Below are positions 7,729-17,125 of a DNA stretch of 38,935 nucleotides, piece by piece. The notes beneath the pieces are model-generated. The model was given only the letters and a program-made list of their open reading frames with translations, was not told the DNA's origin and ran no database searches. Source of the stretch: Chloroflexota bacterium (GTDB taxonomy: Bacteria > Chloroflexota > Dehalococcoidia > DSTF01 > RBG-16-68-14); the NCBI GenBank assembly GCA_022565155.1, contig JADFKB010000011.1, positions 1 through 38,935 on the forward strand, written 5' to 3'. Position 1 is the first letter of the stretch; every line of letters starts with the position of its first letter. The translations under genes were made by a program, and so were the position numbers.

Positions 7729-10700
7729 CTACGGCGAACGGGCGGTTGCCGGCTCGCTCTCCCACCATGTCCGCACCGATCTCTGCCACTCCGTCCAGCG
7801 CTCGCGGCCGAGCAGGATCGCGGTGCCCGCGGCCATCACCAGCGAACCGGCGATCGCCAGGATCGCCCAGGGCGGCAAGGTCTGCGCCCCGTTCAGCAGG
7901 TACTGGAACGCGTCCAGCACGATAAAGCCGACCGACGTCGACAGCAGCCAGACCCAACGTTGGACCAGCGCCAGGCTAAGCAGGACTAGCCCCTCGCCAA
8001 GCAGGATCAGCGCGTACGGCCAGCCGCCTTCCTGCCACGACTGCCCAAGGCTCGGGCCCATCAGTATCACCGCGCCCAGCACTTGCACTCCTGGCAGTAT
8101 CGCGCGGACATCCCGGCTCAGACCGCGAGCGCGCGTCGCCAGCATCGAGGCGAGCAGCACGTAGACGCCCAGCGGCGCGGAGTAGGCCTGCACGTTCTCG
8201 GGCCGGAAGTGGCCGACTTCCAACATCAGCGCCACCATCAGCAGCGCGGTACCGCCAGCCGCGATCTCCACGCGCCGAACGATCCAGCCCTGCGCGATCG
8301 CCATCAGTCCGAGCAGCAAGACGGAACCGGCTGCCGTCTGGTAGAGCGCCGTCTCCTCGAACGAGTCGGCGGCAATGAAACCGGCATCGTCAGCGAGGAT
8401 GCTCAACCGCACCCAGCCAGTAATCGGCGCCGCCAGCACGTAGCCGATGCCGAGTATCAGGGTCACCCGCGACCACGATTCGGAGCGGCCGCGCAGGCCA
8501 ATATAGACGGCGAAGAGCGCGTAGCCAACGGCCGACAACGCGAGCGGCAGGTAGAGATCGATCGGCTCGTAGTGGCGCCAGGCCGCCAGCAGCGCGAAGA
8601 AGCCGAAGACGGCTGGTATCGAGAGGGCGAGCGGCTCTCGCTCCCAGAGCGCCAGCGCCAGCGCGACCGCGGCGTACACTGCGAGTAGCAGGGCGACCTG
8701 GCCTTCAGAACCCACCGCCGCGAGGACAACGAAGAGGCTCATCCCTAGCGCGATCAGGTAGCCGTGCAGGCGCAGCTCCGGCCACCACCAGCGAGCCGTC
8801 GCCACGACCGCGGCGATGCCAAGCGAGAGGCCGAAGAAAGCCAGCGATAGATCTGATGCCCCTGCCGTCTCGGCTGCCGGCAGGCTGGCGAGCAGATGGT
8901 AGAAGCCGACACCGATCGTGATGCCGGCAGCGTAGATCAAGCCCACAGACGCCGGGATGGTGATCGGCTCCCGTTCGGCCCCGTTCTCTGCGTTTGGCGC
9001 GAGGCCAGAGATGGGAACCCGCAACGTCATGACGCGTGCTGCTCCCAGGTAGAGTGCGGCGGCGGCGAAGTGGACACCGGCGCCGTGGCGGGGGAAGTCG
9101 GCGTAGAGCCACTCGAACGCCAGCCAGGAGACGGTAATCGCAGCCAGAGCCAGCGGCGCCAAGAATCGCTGGCCGAACCAGCGCGGGCCGAAGCGCTCGC
9201 TGCCAGCGGCGTAGATCCAGGCGACGATCGCCACCGCCGGGCCGTACCACTGTTCGCCGACGTCCAGCGCGAAGACCAACGCCACGGCAGCGCCGCCTGC
9301 GACGGCGAGCGATGCCACGGCGAGATACGGCTCCGTTTGCGGATAGGCCCTGCGCGTCCAGATTGCCTGGGCGGCGTAGAACAGCACGGCGATGCCAGCG
9401 GTTGGCGGCAGATACCAGCGTGTCGTGTAGGAGAACGCCGTGTCGTCCGCGCCAGGGTCGCCCGCAACAGTGATCAACAGAGCAGCAACCATCGCGGGCG
9501 GCACGACGGCGTTGGCGGCCAGGCCGCCGTTCAGTCCGAACGTATCGCGTACTCGGCCGGCAGGCAGCATCGAGGGCGCTGCCAGCGCCAATGCAAGAGC
9601 GATGAAGCTGCCCGGATAGACCTCCTCCGGCGCGCCGCCAACAACCAGCGCGAGGCCCAGGCTGCTCAACAGCGTCAGCGCCAGCGCCGCTGAGTAGAAC
9701 TCTCTCGGCACCGGGACCCAGCGTCCCATGCCCTGCCAGGAGACGGCAGCGTAGAACACGGCAGCGGCCAGCGACGCGGCGAGCGCGCCGGAGACGCCCT
9801 CGCTCTCGATCAACACCAGCGACGCGATGAACGCCAGCGGAACTACCAGGTGCGCCGCCCAAGAGCCGGCGCGGCCGAAGACATCATCGATCCGCCCCAG
9901 TCGCAGCAGCGCGGGCGCGGCGAACACAAACCCGAGTCCGATGAAGCTGCCCGGATAGACCTCCGCCGGCGCATCGCCAACAGCGAGTGCGAGACCCAGG
10001 CTGCTCAGCAGCGCCAGCGCCAGCGCCGCAGGGTAGAGCTCTCTCGGCACTGGGTCCCAGCGTCCCATGCCTTGCCAGGAAACGACGGCGTAGAACACGG
10101 CGGCGGCCAGGGACGCGGCGAGCGCGCCGGAGACGCCCTCGCTCTCGATCATCGCCAGCGACGCGACGAACGCCAGCGGAGCCACCAACTGCGCCGCCCA
10201 AGAGCCGACAAGGCCGAAGACATCGTCGATCCGCCCCAGTCGCAGCAGCGCGGGCGCGGCAAAGACAAACGCCAGCCCGATGAAGCTGGCAGGGTACGCT
10301 GCATCTGACGCATCGCCGAGCGCGAGCGCCAGTCCGAAGCTGGCCAGCATCGCCAGGGCGAGTGGGATGGGATAGAAGTTCCTCGGTACCAGATCCCAGC
10401 GTCCCATGCCCTGCCAGGAGACGACGGCGTAGAACACGGCGGCGGCCAATGCCGCGGCGAGCGCGCCGGAGACGCCCTCGCTCTCGATCATCACCAGCGA
10501 CGCGATGAACGCCAGCGGAACGACCAGGTGCGCCGCCCAGGCGCCGATAAGGCCAAAGACATCGTCGATCCGCCCCAGCCGCAGCAGCGCGGGCGCGGCA
10601 AAGACGAACGCGAGTCCGATAAAGCTGGCAGGATACACCTCTGCCGGCGTTTCGATCAGCGTCAGTAGCGCCCCGAGGCTACTGGCCAAAGCAACGGCCA

Positions 10701-11457
10701 TCGGCACCGGATACCAGCGACCGATGCGCAGCAGGGAGACGGCCGCGTAGAACAGCGCGCTGGCGAGGGAGCCGGCGAGCCAGAGGCTGGTGCCATCGAT
10801 GTCCTCATCGGCGAGGAAGAAGGCGTAGCCGGCGACGAAGTTCACCGGTACCATGAGCGCGCCAACGGCGAAGAAGACGATCCCAGCTTGCCGCACGCGC
10901 GGAATCCGCAGGCAGAAGGTTCCTACGGCCAGGAAGAGCAGCGTACCCAGCGCGACCAGCGCCATCCGCAGGCGATCGCTGATCGAGTCGGCGGAGGCGC
11001 TGACGAAGGTCAGCGCCGCGATCACAATTAGGAATGCGCCCAGGTAGAGGAGTAGGTTCGCCTGCTGCTCGGCGAGCCAGCCGGGGCCGGATGGTTGCGC
11101 TTCCGGAGCCGGCCGAGCTGGAACGGGCGAAGGCTCTTCCGGGCCAGCAGGCTGACGGTCGGGTCTGGCTTCAGGTTCAGCTTCCGGCTGCGGGGCTTCG
11201 ACCTGCGGAACCGGCCTCGCGCCGAGCTGGCGCAAGACCTCTCGATAGCGCTCCCGCAGCCGGAGGAAGAGCTCATCACCGATTGCGCCGTCGGTGTGAA
11301 GCGCGTGCAGTTCGTTTAGGAGAAAGGCGACTCCCCGCCGGTCATGGCCCCGCTGCTCGTGCAGCGCCGCGCCGCAGTCGTGGCAGAACTGAGCCGCGGC
11401 TTCGCTCTCGGCTCCACAGTTCAGGCAGAACCAGAACGCGTCCGGCTGCTGCGCCAT
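7729..11457 (-). CDS. Giant multi-pass membrane protein with N-terminal zinc ribbon and internal repeats
   Basis: A 1242-residue protein starting at ATG 11457, with GGAGG 7 nt upstream; an in-frame TTG directly before it is less likely. Residues about 10-30 form a zinc ribbon (CLNC and CHDC pairs). Then come a helical region, a Pro/Glu-rich linker (about 80-125), and from about residue 130 to the end one long series of hydrophobic segments. The organisation resembles large DUF2157-like membrane proteins; no catalytic motif is recognised. Its middle contains three nearly identical 113-residue repeats plus diverged copies on both sides (separate entry). It is transcribed away from a small membrane protein gene at 11555. 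Function unknown. Confidence 0.85.
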   Translation of the reverse strand: MAQQPDAFWFCLNCGAESEAAAQFCHDCGAALHEQRGHDRRGVAFLLNELHALHTDGAIGDELFLRLRERYREVLRQLGARPVPQVEAPQPEAEPEARPDRQPAGPEEPSPVPARPAPEAQPSGPGWLAEQQANLLLYLGAFLIVIAALTFVSASADSISDRLRMALVALGTLLFLAVGTFCLRIPRVRQAGIVFFAVGALMVPVNFVAGYAFFLADEDIDGTSLWLAGSLASALFYAAVSLLRIGRWYPVPMAVALASSLGALLTLIETPAEVYPASFIGLAFVFAAPALLRLGRIDDVFGLIGAWAAHLVVPLAFIASLVMIESEGVSGALAAALAAAVFYAVVSWQGMGRWDLVPRNFYPIPLALAMLASFGLALALGDASDAAYPASFIGLAFVFAAPALLRLGRIDDVFGLVGSWAAQLVAPLAFVASLAMIESEGVSGALAASLAAAVFYAVVSWQGMGRWDPVPRELYPAALALALLSSLGLALAVGDAPAEVYPGSFIGLGFVFAAPALLRLGRIDDVFGRAGSWAAHLVVPLAFIASLVLIESEGVSGALAASLAAAVFYAAVSWQGMGRWVPVPREFYSAALALTLLSSLGLALVVGGAPEEVYPGSFIALALALAAPSMLPAGRVRDTFGLNGGLAANAVVPPAMVAALLITVAGDPGADDTAFSYTTRWYLPPTAGIAVLFYAAQAIWTRRAYPQTEPYLAVASLAVAGGAAVALVFALDVGEQWYGPAVAIVAWIYAAGSERFGPRWFGQRFLAPLALAAITVSWLAFEWLYADFPRHGAGVHFAAAALYLGAARVMTLRVPISGLAPNAENGAEREPITIPASVGLIYAAGITIGVGFYHLLASLPAAETAGASDLSLAFFGLSLGIAAVVATARWWWPELRLHGYLIALGMSLFVVLAAVGSEGQVALLLAVYAAVALALALWEREPLALSIPAVFGFFALLAAWRHYEPIDLYLPLALSAVGYALFAVYIGLRGRSESWSRVTLILGIGYVLAAPITGWVRLSILADDAGFIAADSFEETALYQTAAGSVLLLGLMAIAQGWIVRRVEIAAGGTALLMVALMLEVGHFRPENVQAYSAPLGVYVLLASMLATRARGLSRDVRAILPGVQVLGAVILMGPSLGQSWQEGGWPYALILLGEGLVLLSLALVQRWVWLLSTSVGFIVLDAFQYLLNGAQTLPPWAILAIAGSLVMAAGTAILLGRERWTEWQRSVRTWWESEPATARSP
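9619..10635 (-). repeat. Three tandem 339-bp intragenic repeats (113 codons each)
   Basis: Copies at 10297-10635, 9958-10296 and 9619-9957 keep an exact 339-bp period and remain similar in DNA, for example GCGTCCCATG recurs at 9721, 10060 and 10399. Each encodes a unit starting YPxSFIGL, then FVFAAPALLRLGRIDDVFG, a hydrophobic pair around MIESEGVSGALAA, and VSWQGMGRW. A more diverged unit lies before the array (about 318 bp offset) and another after it. High DNA identity over whole units suggests recent duplication or ongoing gene conversion. Confidence 0.92.
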
Positions 11458-11554
11458 CAAGTCGCCTCCGACGGCAAGCGTAGCACGCCACGGCCGCGTA
11501 CTCTAGCAGATCGCCTGGCGCGACGTTGCCAGGCTAGGATACGATACCAACGCT

Positions 11555-11803
11555 ATGACCGCCCCCACTGAAAACGAACGCCGGGTACCGCCCTACGTCG
11601 CGCTGGTGCGCATCGGAGCTGTCATCGGCATGTCGGTGATGCTGGCGTTCGGGATCTTCTTCTTTGTCGGCTCCAGTGACCGCTTGTGGATAATAGCCGG
11701 GTTCGTCTGTATCGCGCTGGCGCTGCCGTTTTTCGTCGTGATGCGGCTGGTGGAGAGCATCGCCGAGCCGGCGGAGCCGCCGAAAGAGCCACCCTCGGGC
11801 TAG
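11555..11803 (+). CDS. Small two-pass membrane protein
   Basis: An 82-residue protein with a short charged N-terminus, two hydrophobic segments (about residues 18-38 and 44-63) separated by the short loop GSSDR, and a Pro/Glu-rich tail. I do not recognise a family. It is divergent from the large membrane protein gene across 97 bp and ends just before a bidirectional terminator. TACGAT at 11540-11545 is a candidate -10 only 9 bp from the ATG, and there is no clear Shine-Dalgarno. Coding is supported by the terminator, the clean membrane topology and the lack of a better frame. Confidence 0.6.
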   Translation: MTAPTENERRVPPYVALVRIGAVIGMSVMLAFGIFFFVGSSDRLWIIAGFVCIALALPFFVVMRLVESIAEPAEPPKEPPSG

Positions 11804-11833
11804 CGCCGCAGGCGACTAGCCGCGGAGATAGGA

Positions 11834-11855
11834 AAGCGGCCCGTCGGGGCCGCTT
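11834..11855. terminator. Bidirectional terminator hairpin
   Basis: A perfect 9-bp stem (AAGCGGCCC at 11834-11842, loop GTCG, GGGCCGCTT at 11847-11855) lies between two convergent genes. On the plus strand it is followed by TTCATTA, and on the minus strand by TTTCC. Confidence 0.75.
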
Positions 11856-11876
11856 CATTACGTCTGCCGGGAACGG

Positions 11877-12623
11877 TTACTGTACGCGAATATCGATGCC
11901 CTGGATCTCCGTGTTCGCCACCAGCAGTTCCGCTACGTCCAGGCCGGAGATGACCGTGCCGAACGGCGCGAAGCCGTCGAACTGGCTGGAGTCGTTGAGG
12001 GCGATGAAGAACTGGCTGCCGTTGGCCATCCCCAGGCTGCCTGCCGTGATCTCACCCGGCGCGGATTCATTTAGATCGTAGCCCGGCCCGCCGTCGCCCA
12101 GGCAGAAGGAGTTGGATGTCGCCTTTGTGCAGGCGGGATCGCCGGCGGTGGCGGAGAAGCCGGACGCCACGTGGTGGAACATCAGGCCGTCGTAGAAGCC
12201 GTCCTCTGCCAGGAAGACGAAGTTGTTGACCGCCTCCGGCGCATCGTTCGCCAGCAGCTCCACGACGATGTCGCCCAGCTCGGTGCGTATCGTCGCCTCG
12301 TAGCTCAGCGCCGGATCGATGGTGAAGGGCGGTGGAACCGCGTACTGGACCACCTCGATTTCGGAGGGCGGCGCGGCCGTCGCGTCAGGGTTATCGTCAG
12401 GCAGGACGAAGTTGTTCGCGTGGTTGGTGCTGCGAAACAGGTTGCCGCCGAAGATCGTCGCGGCACCGCCGATGGCGAGAGCCAGCGCCATGCCGATGAA
12501 GATGAACCGGATCATGCCGGCGCCGCTGATGAAGCCGAGGACGCCGGTGGGCCTCACGTCCCCAGCGTAAGCGCTGCCGGGCTCGTACTGCTTGCGCCTG
12601 CGCTTCGATTGTTGCTTTGGCAT
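11877..12623 (-). CDS. Membrane-anchored cyclophilin-type protein with altered active site
   Basis: A 248-residue protein with a basic N-terminus (KQQSKRRRKQY), one membrane segment (about 38-60), a linker, and a cyclophilin domain (about 108-248). Fold motifs are present: TELGDIVVELLANDAPEAVNNFVFLAEDGFYDG, GSLGMAN, SQFFIAL and FGTVISGLDV (start to end, spread over the domain). The normally invariant catalytic Arg of FHRV is His here (FHHV), and the usual MIQGGDP is changed to SATAGDP with a Cys-containing insertion. It may be a weak isomerase or a binding domain only. TATAGT at 12640-12635 on the minus strand is the probable -10. Confidence 0.87.
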   Translation of the reverse strand: MPKQQSKRRRKQYEPGSAYAGDVRPTGVLGFISGAGMIRFIFIGMALALAIGGAATIFGGNLFRSTNHANNFVLPDDNPDATAAPPSEIEVVQYAVPPPFTIDPALSYEATIRTELGDIVVELLANDAPEAVNNFVFLAEDGFYDGLMFHHVASGFSATAGDPACTKATSNSFCLGDGGPGYDLNESAPGEITAGSLGMANGSQFFIALNDSSQFDGFAPFGTVISGLDVAELLVANTEIQGIDIRVQ

Positions 12624-12731
12624 ATCTCTACCAGACTATAACAAATACGAGGGTTTGCAAAAGGAATGCCGGTCACATTTAGGAACGCGGACTTTCAACG
12701 GCTGTTACGCGCGCCTCGACGATAGGTAGCG

Positions 12732-12806
12732 TGGTACCCCCGACAGGACTCGAACCTGTGCTTCCGGCTTCGGAGGCCGACGCTCTATCCGCTGAGCTAC
12801 GGGGGC
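12732..12806 (-). tRNA. tRNA-Arg (anticodon CCG)
   Basis: On the minus strand a complete cloverleaf can be folded: acceptor GCCCCCG/CGGGGGT, D stem GCTC/GAGC, anticodon stem TCGGC/GCCGG with loop CTCCGAA (anticodon CCG, reading CGG), 4-nt variable loop, and T arm ACAGG-TTCGAGT-CCTGT. Discriminator A and the terminal CCA are encoded. The first acceptor pair is a G-U wobble. It is divergent from the leuS gene. Confidence 0.96.
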
Positions 12807-12866
12807 AACTGCTGACATGGTATCGGGCGGCGAACAGCGCTGCAAGCAACCGGCCCGGCGCGCCGG

Positions 12867-12896
12867 TTGACATCGGCTCCGCGCCCTCAGCATACT
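12867..12896 (+). promoter_or_regulatory. Promoter of leuS
   Basis: TTGACA at 12867-12872, an 18-bp spacer and CATACT at 12891-12896. Transcription would begin near 12903, giving a leader of about 48 nt before the ATG at 12951. No T-box elements were seen in that short leader. Confidence 0.7.
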
Positions 12897-12950
12897 GAGA
12901 CCATTCGCACGAGCAGTATCTGCAAACGAATCGATGAAGGCAGGAGCGGC

Positions 12951-15374
12951 ATGGGGCGTTACGAACCCAACGAGATAGAGGCGAAATGGCGCGAGCGCTG
13001 GGCGAGCACGGGCATCTACGAGCCCGACTTGCACGCCGCCCGGAGGCCGTTCTACAACCTGCTCATGTTCCCCTACCCATCCGCGGAGGGCCTCCACATC
13101 GGCAACGTCTACGCGTTCACCGGCGCCGACATCTACGGCCGCTTCAAGGCGATGCAGGGACATGACGTCTTCGAGCCGATCGGCTTCGACGCCTTCGGCA
13201 TGCACAGCGAGAACTTCGCGCTGAAGCAGAACGTCCACCCGACGAAGCTGGTGCCGCGCAACATCAAGAACTTCCGGGAGCAGCTGAAGGCGATGGGCGG
13301 CCGCTTCGCCTGGAGCCACGAAGTCGTTACCACGGACCCGGCCTACTACCGCTGGACGCAGTGGATCTTTGTCCAGCTCTTCAAGCACGGTCTGGCCGAG
13401 AAGCGGCTGGCGCCCGTCACCTGGTGCCCGTCCTGCAAGACGGTGCTGGCGGACGAGCAGGTGATCAACGGCGAATGCGAACGCTGCAGCACCGAGGTGA
13501 CGCACCGCGATCTGGAGCAGTGGTTCTTCAAGATCACGCAGTACGCCGACCGGCTGCTCAACAACCTGGACGAGATCGACTGGACGGAGGAGATCAAAAC
13601 GGCGCAGCGCAACTGGATCGGCCGCACCGAGGGGCTGGAGATGACCTTCCCCATCGAGGAATCCTCAACGTCGGTCACGTTCTTCACCACCCGGCCGGAC
13701 ACGATCTTCGGCGTCACGTTCATGGTGCTGGCGCCCGAACATCCGCTGGTGAAGCAGATCACCAGCGAGGAGCAGCGCCCCGCCATCGAGCAGTACGTGG
13801 CGGAGGCGATGAAGAAGACGGCGATCGAACGGCAGTCGATGGAGCGCAGCGGCGTCTTCACCGGCGCGTACGCAACGAACCCGCTCAACCAGCAGCGAGT
13901 CCCGATCTGGGTGGGAGACTACGTGCTGAGCACCGTCGGGACGGGCGCGATCATGGCCGTGCCCGCGCACGACACACGCGACTTCGCGTTCGCGCAGCGA
14001 TTTGAGCTGCCGATCACCGTCGTCGTCGCGCCGCCGGACTGGGACGGCGGGGAGCTGGCGGAGGCGTACACGGAGCCGGGCACGCTGGCCAACTCGGGCG
14101 AGTTCGATGGCATGGAGAGCGCCGCGGCATCGCAGGCGATCATCGAGAAGCTGGAGTCAGCCGGTAGCGGCAAGCGCCAGATGCAATATCGTCTGCGCAA
14201 TTGGCTGATCTCCCGCCAACGCTACTGGGGCACGCCGATCCCGATCATCCACTGCGACGAGTGCGGCCCCGTCGCCGTGCCGGAAGACGACCTGCCCGTC
14301 GTGCTGCCGTATGTCGAGGAGTTCCGCCCGACCGGCACGAACCAATCGCCGCTCGCCTCTGTGCCGGAGTTCGTCCAGGCCGCCTGCCCTAGCTGCGGCA
14401 AAGACGCCCGCCGCGAGACCGACGTTTGCGACAACTTCCTCGACTCCTCCTGGTACTTCCTTCGCTACCCGTCGACCGGGATCGACGATAAGCCGTTCGA
14501 CCCGGAGTTAACGAAGCGGTGGCTGCCTGTCCACAACTACATCGGCGGCAAGGAGCACGCCGTCCTCCATCTGCTCTACACGCGCTTCATTACCATGGCG
14601 CTCCACGACATGGGCTTCATCGAGTTCGAGGAGCCGTTCCGCCGCTTCCGCGCCCACGGCGTCCTCATCCTGGAAGGCGCGAAGATGAGCAAGTCTCGCG
14701 GCAACATCGTCAGTCCGGACGATTTCTTCAAGTCTCACGGCGCGGACACGCTGCGCACCTACCTGATGTTCGCCAGCCGATTCGAGGAGGGCGGCGACTT
14801 CTCCAACCAGGGCATCGAGGGCGTCTTCCGCTTTCTGCATCGGGTCTGGGAGCTATACGCGCGCCAGATTGAGCAGGCCGGGGCGGACGCCGGCTTCCCG
14901 ATCGAGGCGCAACAGGCGATGCATCGCACGATCAAGAAGGTGACCGGCGACATCGAGGATCTCAAGTACAACACGGCCATCGCTGCGCTGATGGAGTATA
15001 GCCACAAACTCCAGAAGCGCCCGGCGTTGAGCGCGGAGGAGACGACGACGTTCCTACAGCTACTCGCGCCGTTCGCGCCGTTTATCACCGAAGAGCTGTG
15101 GGAGCGGATAGGCCGCGACTACTCGATCCACACCAGCGCCTGGCCACTGGCGGATGAGGCGCTGGCGAAGCTGCAGGAGGTCTCGGTCGCGGTGCAGATC
15201 GACGGTCGCACACGCGATGTGATCGAGATCGAGGCCGGCAGCGATGAAGAGGCGGCCGTCGCCGCCGCGAAGCAGTCCGCTCGCGTCCAGCGGCACCTGG
15301 ACGGGCTGGCAGTAGTAAAGACGATCTACGTGCCGGACCGGATGGTCAACTTTGTCACGTCCAGCAAGCGCTAG
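12951..15374 (+). CDS. leuS: Leucyl-tRNA synthetase
   Basis: An 807-residue class I aminoacyl-tRNA synthetase charging tRNA-Leu. Start set at the ATG at 12951 with AGGAG upstream; an in-frame TTG at 12867 lies inside the promoter. HIGN at residues 49-52 and KMSKS at 578-582 form the ATP site. A CPSC...CERC zinc module near residues 160-185, a CP1 editing domain (about 225-415, TTRPDTIFGVTFMVLAPEH), a second CxxC cluster after IPIIHCDECG, and a C-terminal anticodon-binding region follow. Slightly shorter than the E. coli enzyme but complete. Confidence 0.97.
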   Translation: MGRYEPNEIEAKWRERWASTGIYEPDLHAARRPFYNLLMFPYPSAEGLHIGNVYAFTGADIYGRFKAMQGHDVFEPIGFDAFGMHSENFALKQNVHPTKLVPRNIKNFREQLKAMGGRFAWSHEVVTTDPAYYRWTQWIFVQLFKHGLAEKRLAPVTWCPSCKTVLADEQVINGECERCSTEVTHRDLEQWFFKITQYADRLLNNLDEIDWTEEIKTAQRNWIGRTEGLEMTFPIEESSTSVTFFTTRPDTIFGVTFMVLAPEHPLVKQITSEEQRPAIEQYVAEAMKKTAIERQSMERSGVFTGAYATNPLNQQRVPIWVGDYVLSTVGTGAIMAVPAHDTRDFAFAQRFELPITVVVAPPDWDGGELAEAYTEPGTLANSGEFDGMESAAASQAIIEKLESAGSGKRQMQYRLRNWLISRQRYWGTPIPIIHCDECGPVAVPEDDLPVVLPYVEEFRPTGTNQSPLASVPEFVQAACPSCGKDARRETDVCDNFLDSSWYFLRYPSTGIDDKPFDPELTKRWLPVHNYIGGKEHAVLHLLYTRFITMALHDMGFIEFEEPFRRFRAHGVLILEGAKMSKSRGNIVSPDDFFKSHGADTLRTYLMFASRFEEGGDFSNQGIEGVFRFLHRVWELYARQIEQAGADAGFPIEAQQAMHRTIKKVTGDIEDLKYNTAIAALMEYSHKLQKRPALSAEETTTFLQLLAPFAPFITEELWERIGRDYSIHTSAWPLADEALAKLQEVSVAVQIDGRTRDVIEIEAGSDEEAAVAAAKQSARVQRHLDGLAVVKTIYVPDRMVNFVTSSKR

Positions 15375-15664
15375 GCGACGCAGACGGTAACGGTGAACTT
15401 CTTCTCCGTGTACGCAGAGTGGCGGTTGTCGAACTCGAATTAGAGGCGAAGCCGGCCCGGCGCCGGCAACCCACACCATTGTCGCGTAAAACGGGCAAGA
15501 CATGGCCGGTGAGGACGGCCCCAATCTCTATTTCTAACTCCCCTACACGCCAACGAGTCGTCTGGTTAGCAGCCGGTTCACCGCTTATCCACGCGCGACG
15601 GCGAACCGACAATCCGTCGTAGGGTGATCGGCGACTCGTATCGCCAAGAGAGGGATGGCATATA
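15375..15664. other. Gap between leuS and glutamate dehydrogenase gene
   Basis: 290 bp with no credible gene. There is a GC-rich inverted repeat near 15450 (GCCGG...CCGGC) but no U-tract. TATAAT at 15661-15666 overlaps the next gene's ATG and has no matching -35, so a promoter for that gene was not placed with confidence. Confidence 0.5.
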
Positions 15665-16921
15665 ATGGTTAGCACGATACCGCGACCACTGATGAGCTAC
15701 GACGAAGTCCTTCAGCTATTCGAGCAGGCGGCCGACGATCTCGATCTCGAGGAAGAAGTGCGCCTGCTGCTACGGATGCCCCACCGCGAACTGCACGTGG
15801 GGGTGCCGGTGCGGATGGACGATGGCTCCGTCTGCGTCTACCGGGGCTACCGGGTGCAGCACAACGGCGCGCGCGGGCCGTATAAGGGTGGCGTCCGCTA
15901 CCACCCCGAGTCGAACCTGGACGAGGTCCGCACACTCGCCTCGCTGATGACGTGGAAGTGCGCCCTGTCGGATCTGCCATTCGGCGGCGCTAAGGGCGGA
16001 GTGCAGTGCGACCCGAAGACGATGAGCGCGAACGAACTGAAGAGACTGACACGCCGCTACACGCAAAACATCGCACACATCATCGGCATCAACCGCGACA
16101 TTCCCGCCCCGGACATGGGCACCAACGCCCAGACCATGGCCTGGATGATGGACGCCTACGGCCAGTTGGAAGGACACACGCCGGGCATCGTCACGGGCAA
16201 GCCGATAGCACTAGGCGGATCGCTCGGACGGGAGTCAGCGACGGGCCGCGGCGTTGTGCTGGTGCTGCAAGAGCTCTGCAGCGACCTGGGACGTGAGCCG
16301 CAGAGCGTCCGCATCGCCATCCAAGGCAAAGGCAACGTCGGCTCATGGACCGCACGGCTCGCGGCCGAGGGGGGATTCCCGGTCGTCGCGGTCACCGACA
16401 CCTCGAGCGGCATCTACGCGGAAAAGGGTTTGGACATAAACGCGCTTCAAGCCCACCTCGAATTGGGCGGCAGACTGTCCGAGTTTCCACAAGGGGTTGA
16501 ACTGACCAACGAGGAGCTGCTCGCGCTCGACTGCGATGTGCTGATTCCCGCCGCTATCGGCGACGTAATCACCGATGACAACTGCGACAGCGTGCGCGCC
16601 GACATCATCATCGAGGCCGCCAACCATCCCGTCTCCTACAACGCCGACGCCAGCCTGCGGGATCGCGGCGCGATCATCGTGCCGGACATCCTCGCAAACG
16701 CCGGCGGCGTCATCGTCTCCTACTTCGAGTGGACGCAAAACATCCAGCAGTTCCGCTGGGAGGAGAAGCGCGTCAACCACGAGCTGGCGCGCACGATCAC
16801 GACGGCGTATCGTGCTGTCAGCAGCCTGGCGCGCGAGAAGCGTTGCCCGATGCGTCATGCGGCGTATCTGATCGCAGTGGAGCGGGTCGCGGAGGCGATC
16901 CGGCTGCGCGGGTTCGTCTAG
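15665..16921 (+). CDS. Glu/Leu/Phe/Val dehydrogenase (glutamate dehydrogenase type)
   Basis: A 418-residue enzyme that reversibly deaminates an amino acid to its 2-oxo acid, most likely glutamate to 2-oxoglutarate. The substrate domain has K74 (GPYKGGVRYHP), K98 and catalytic K110 in PFGGAKGGV, and D150 in PAPDMGT. The NAD(P) domain carries GKGNVGS near 221. The length matches hexameric NAD-type bacterial and archaeal enzymes. A later in-frame ATG (codon 10, at 15692) is an alternative start, since TATAAT overlaps the first ATG. Monocistronic by spacing. Confidence 0.94.
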   Translation: MVSTIPRPLMSYDEVLQLFEQAADDLDLEEEVRLLLRMPHRELHVGVPVRMDDGSVCVYRGYRVQHNGARGPYKGGVRYHPESNLDEVRTLASLMTWKCALSDLPFGGAKGGVQCDPKTMSANELKRLTRRYTQNIAHIIGINRDIPAPDMGTNAQTMAWMMDAYGQLEGHTPGIVTGKPIALGGSLGRESATGRGVVLVLQELCSDLGREPQSVRIAIQGKGNVGSWTARLAAEGGFPVVAVTDTSSGIYAEKGLDINALQAHLELGGRLSEFPQGVELTNEELLALDCDVLIPAAIGDVITDDNCDSVRADIIIEAANHPVSYNADASLRDRGAIIVPDILANAGGVIVSYFEWTQNIQQFRWEEKRVNHELARTITTAYRAVSSLAREKRCPMRHAAYLIAVERVAEAIRLRGFV

Positions 16922-17076
16922 CGCTGCCAGCGAGTGGCGGGCGGGTAGTCGAAGGCGCGATTGCACCAGCAGCCCTCAAAGATCAGAACTGCGCGGACGT
17001 GAAGCGTTACCTTGATCTGGCCCAACTGCTGTAAGCACTCCGCGTTCGCAGGAGATCTGCCGGCAAGAGGCGCCTC

Positions 17077-17106
17077 TTGACAGATGGCGCGATAACCGGC
17101 TAGCCT
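17077..17106 (+). promoter_or_regulatory. Promoter of the PadR-HAAS pair
   Basis: TTGACA at 17077-17082, an 18-bp spacer and TAGCCT at 17101-17106, 19 bp before the PadR ATG. Confidence 0.6.
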
Positions 17107-17125
17107 TGCGTAACGAGGTGCGACG

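Noticed and set aside
12903-12950. T-box leader for leuS
   Set aside because: The leader after the placed promoter is only about 48 nt, and no AGGGTGG-type antiterminator or specifier loop is visible.
15355-15675. A 106-codon minus-strand frame in the leuS-gdh gap
   Set aside because: Low-complexity Ser/Arg-rich sequence, overlaps the ends of both flanking genes and lacks a ribosome site.
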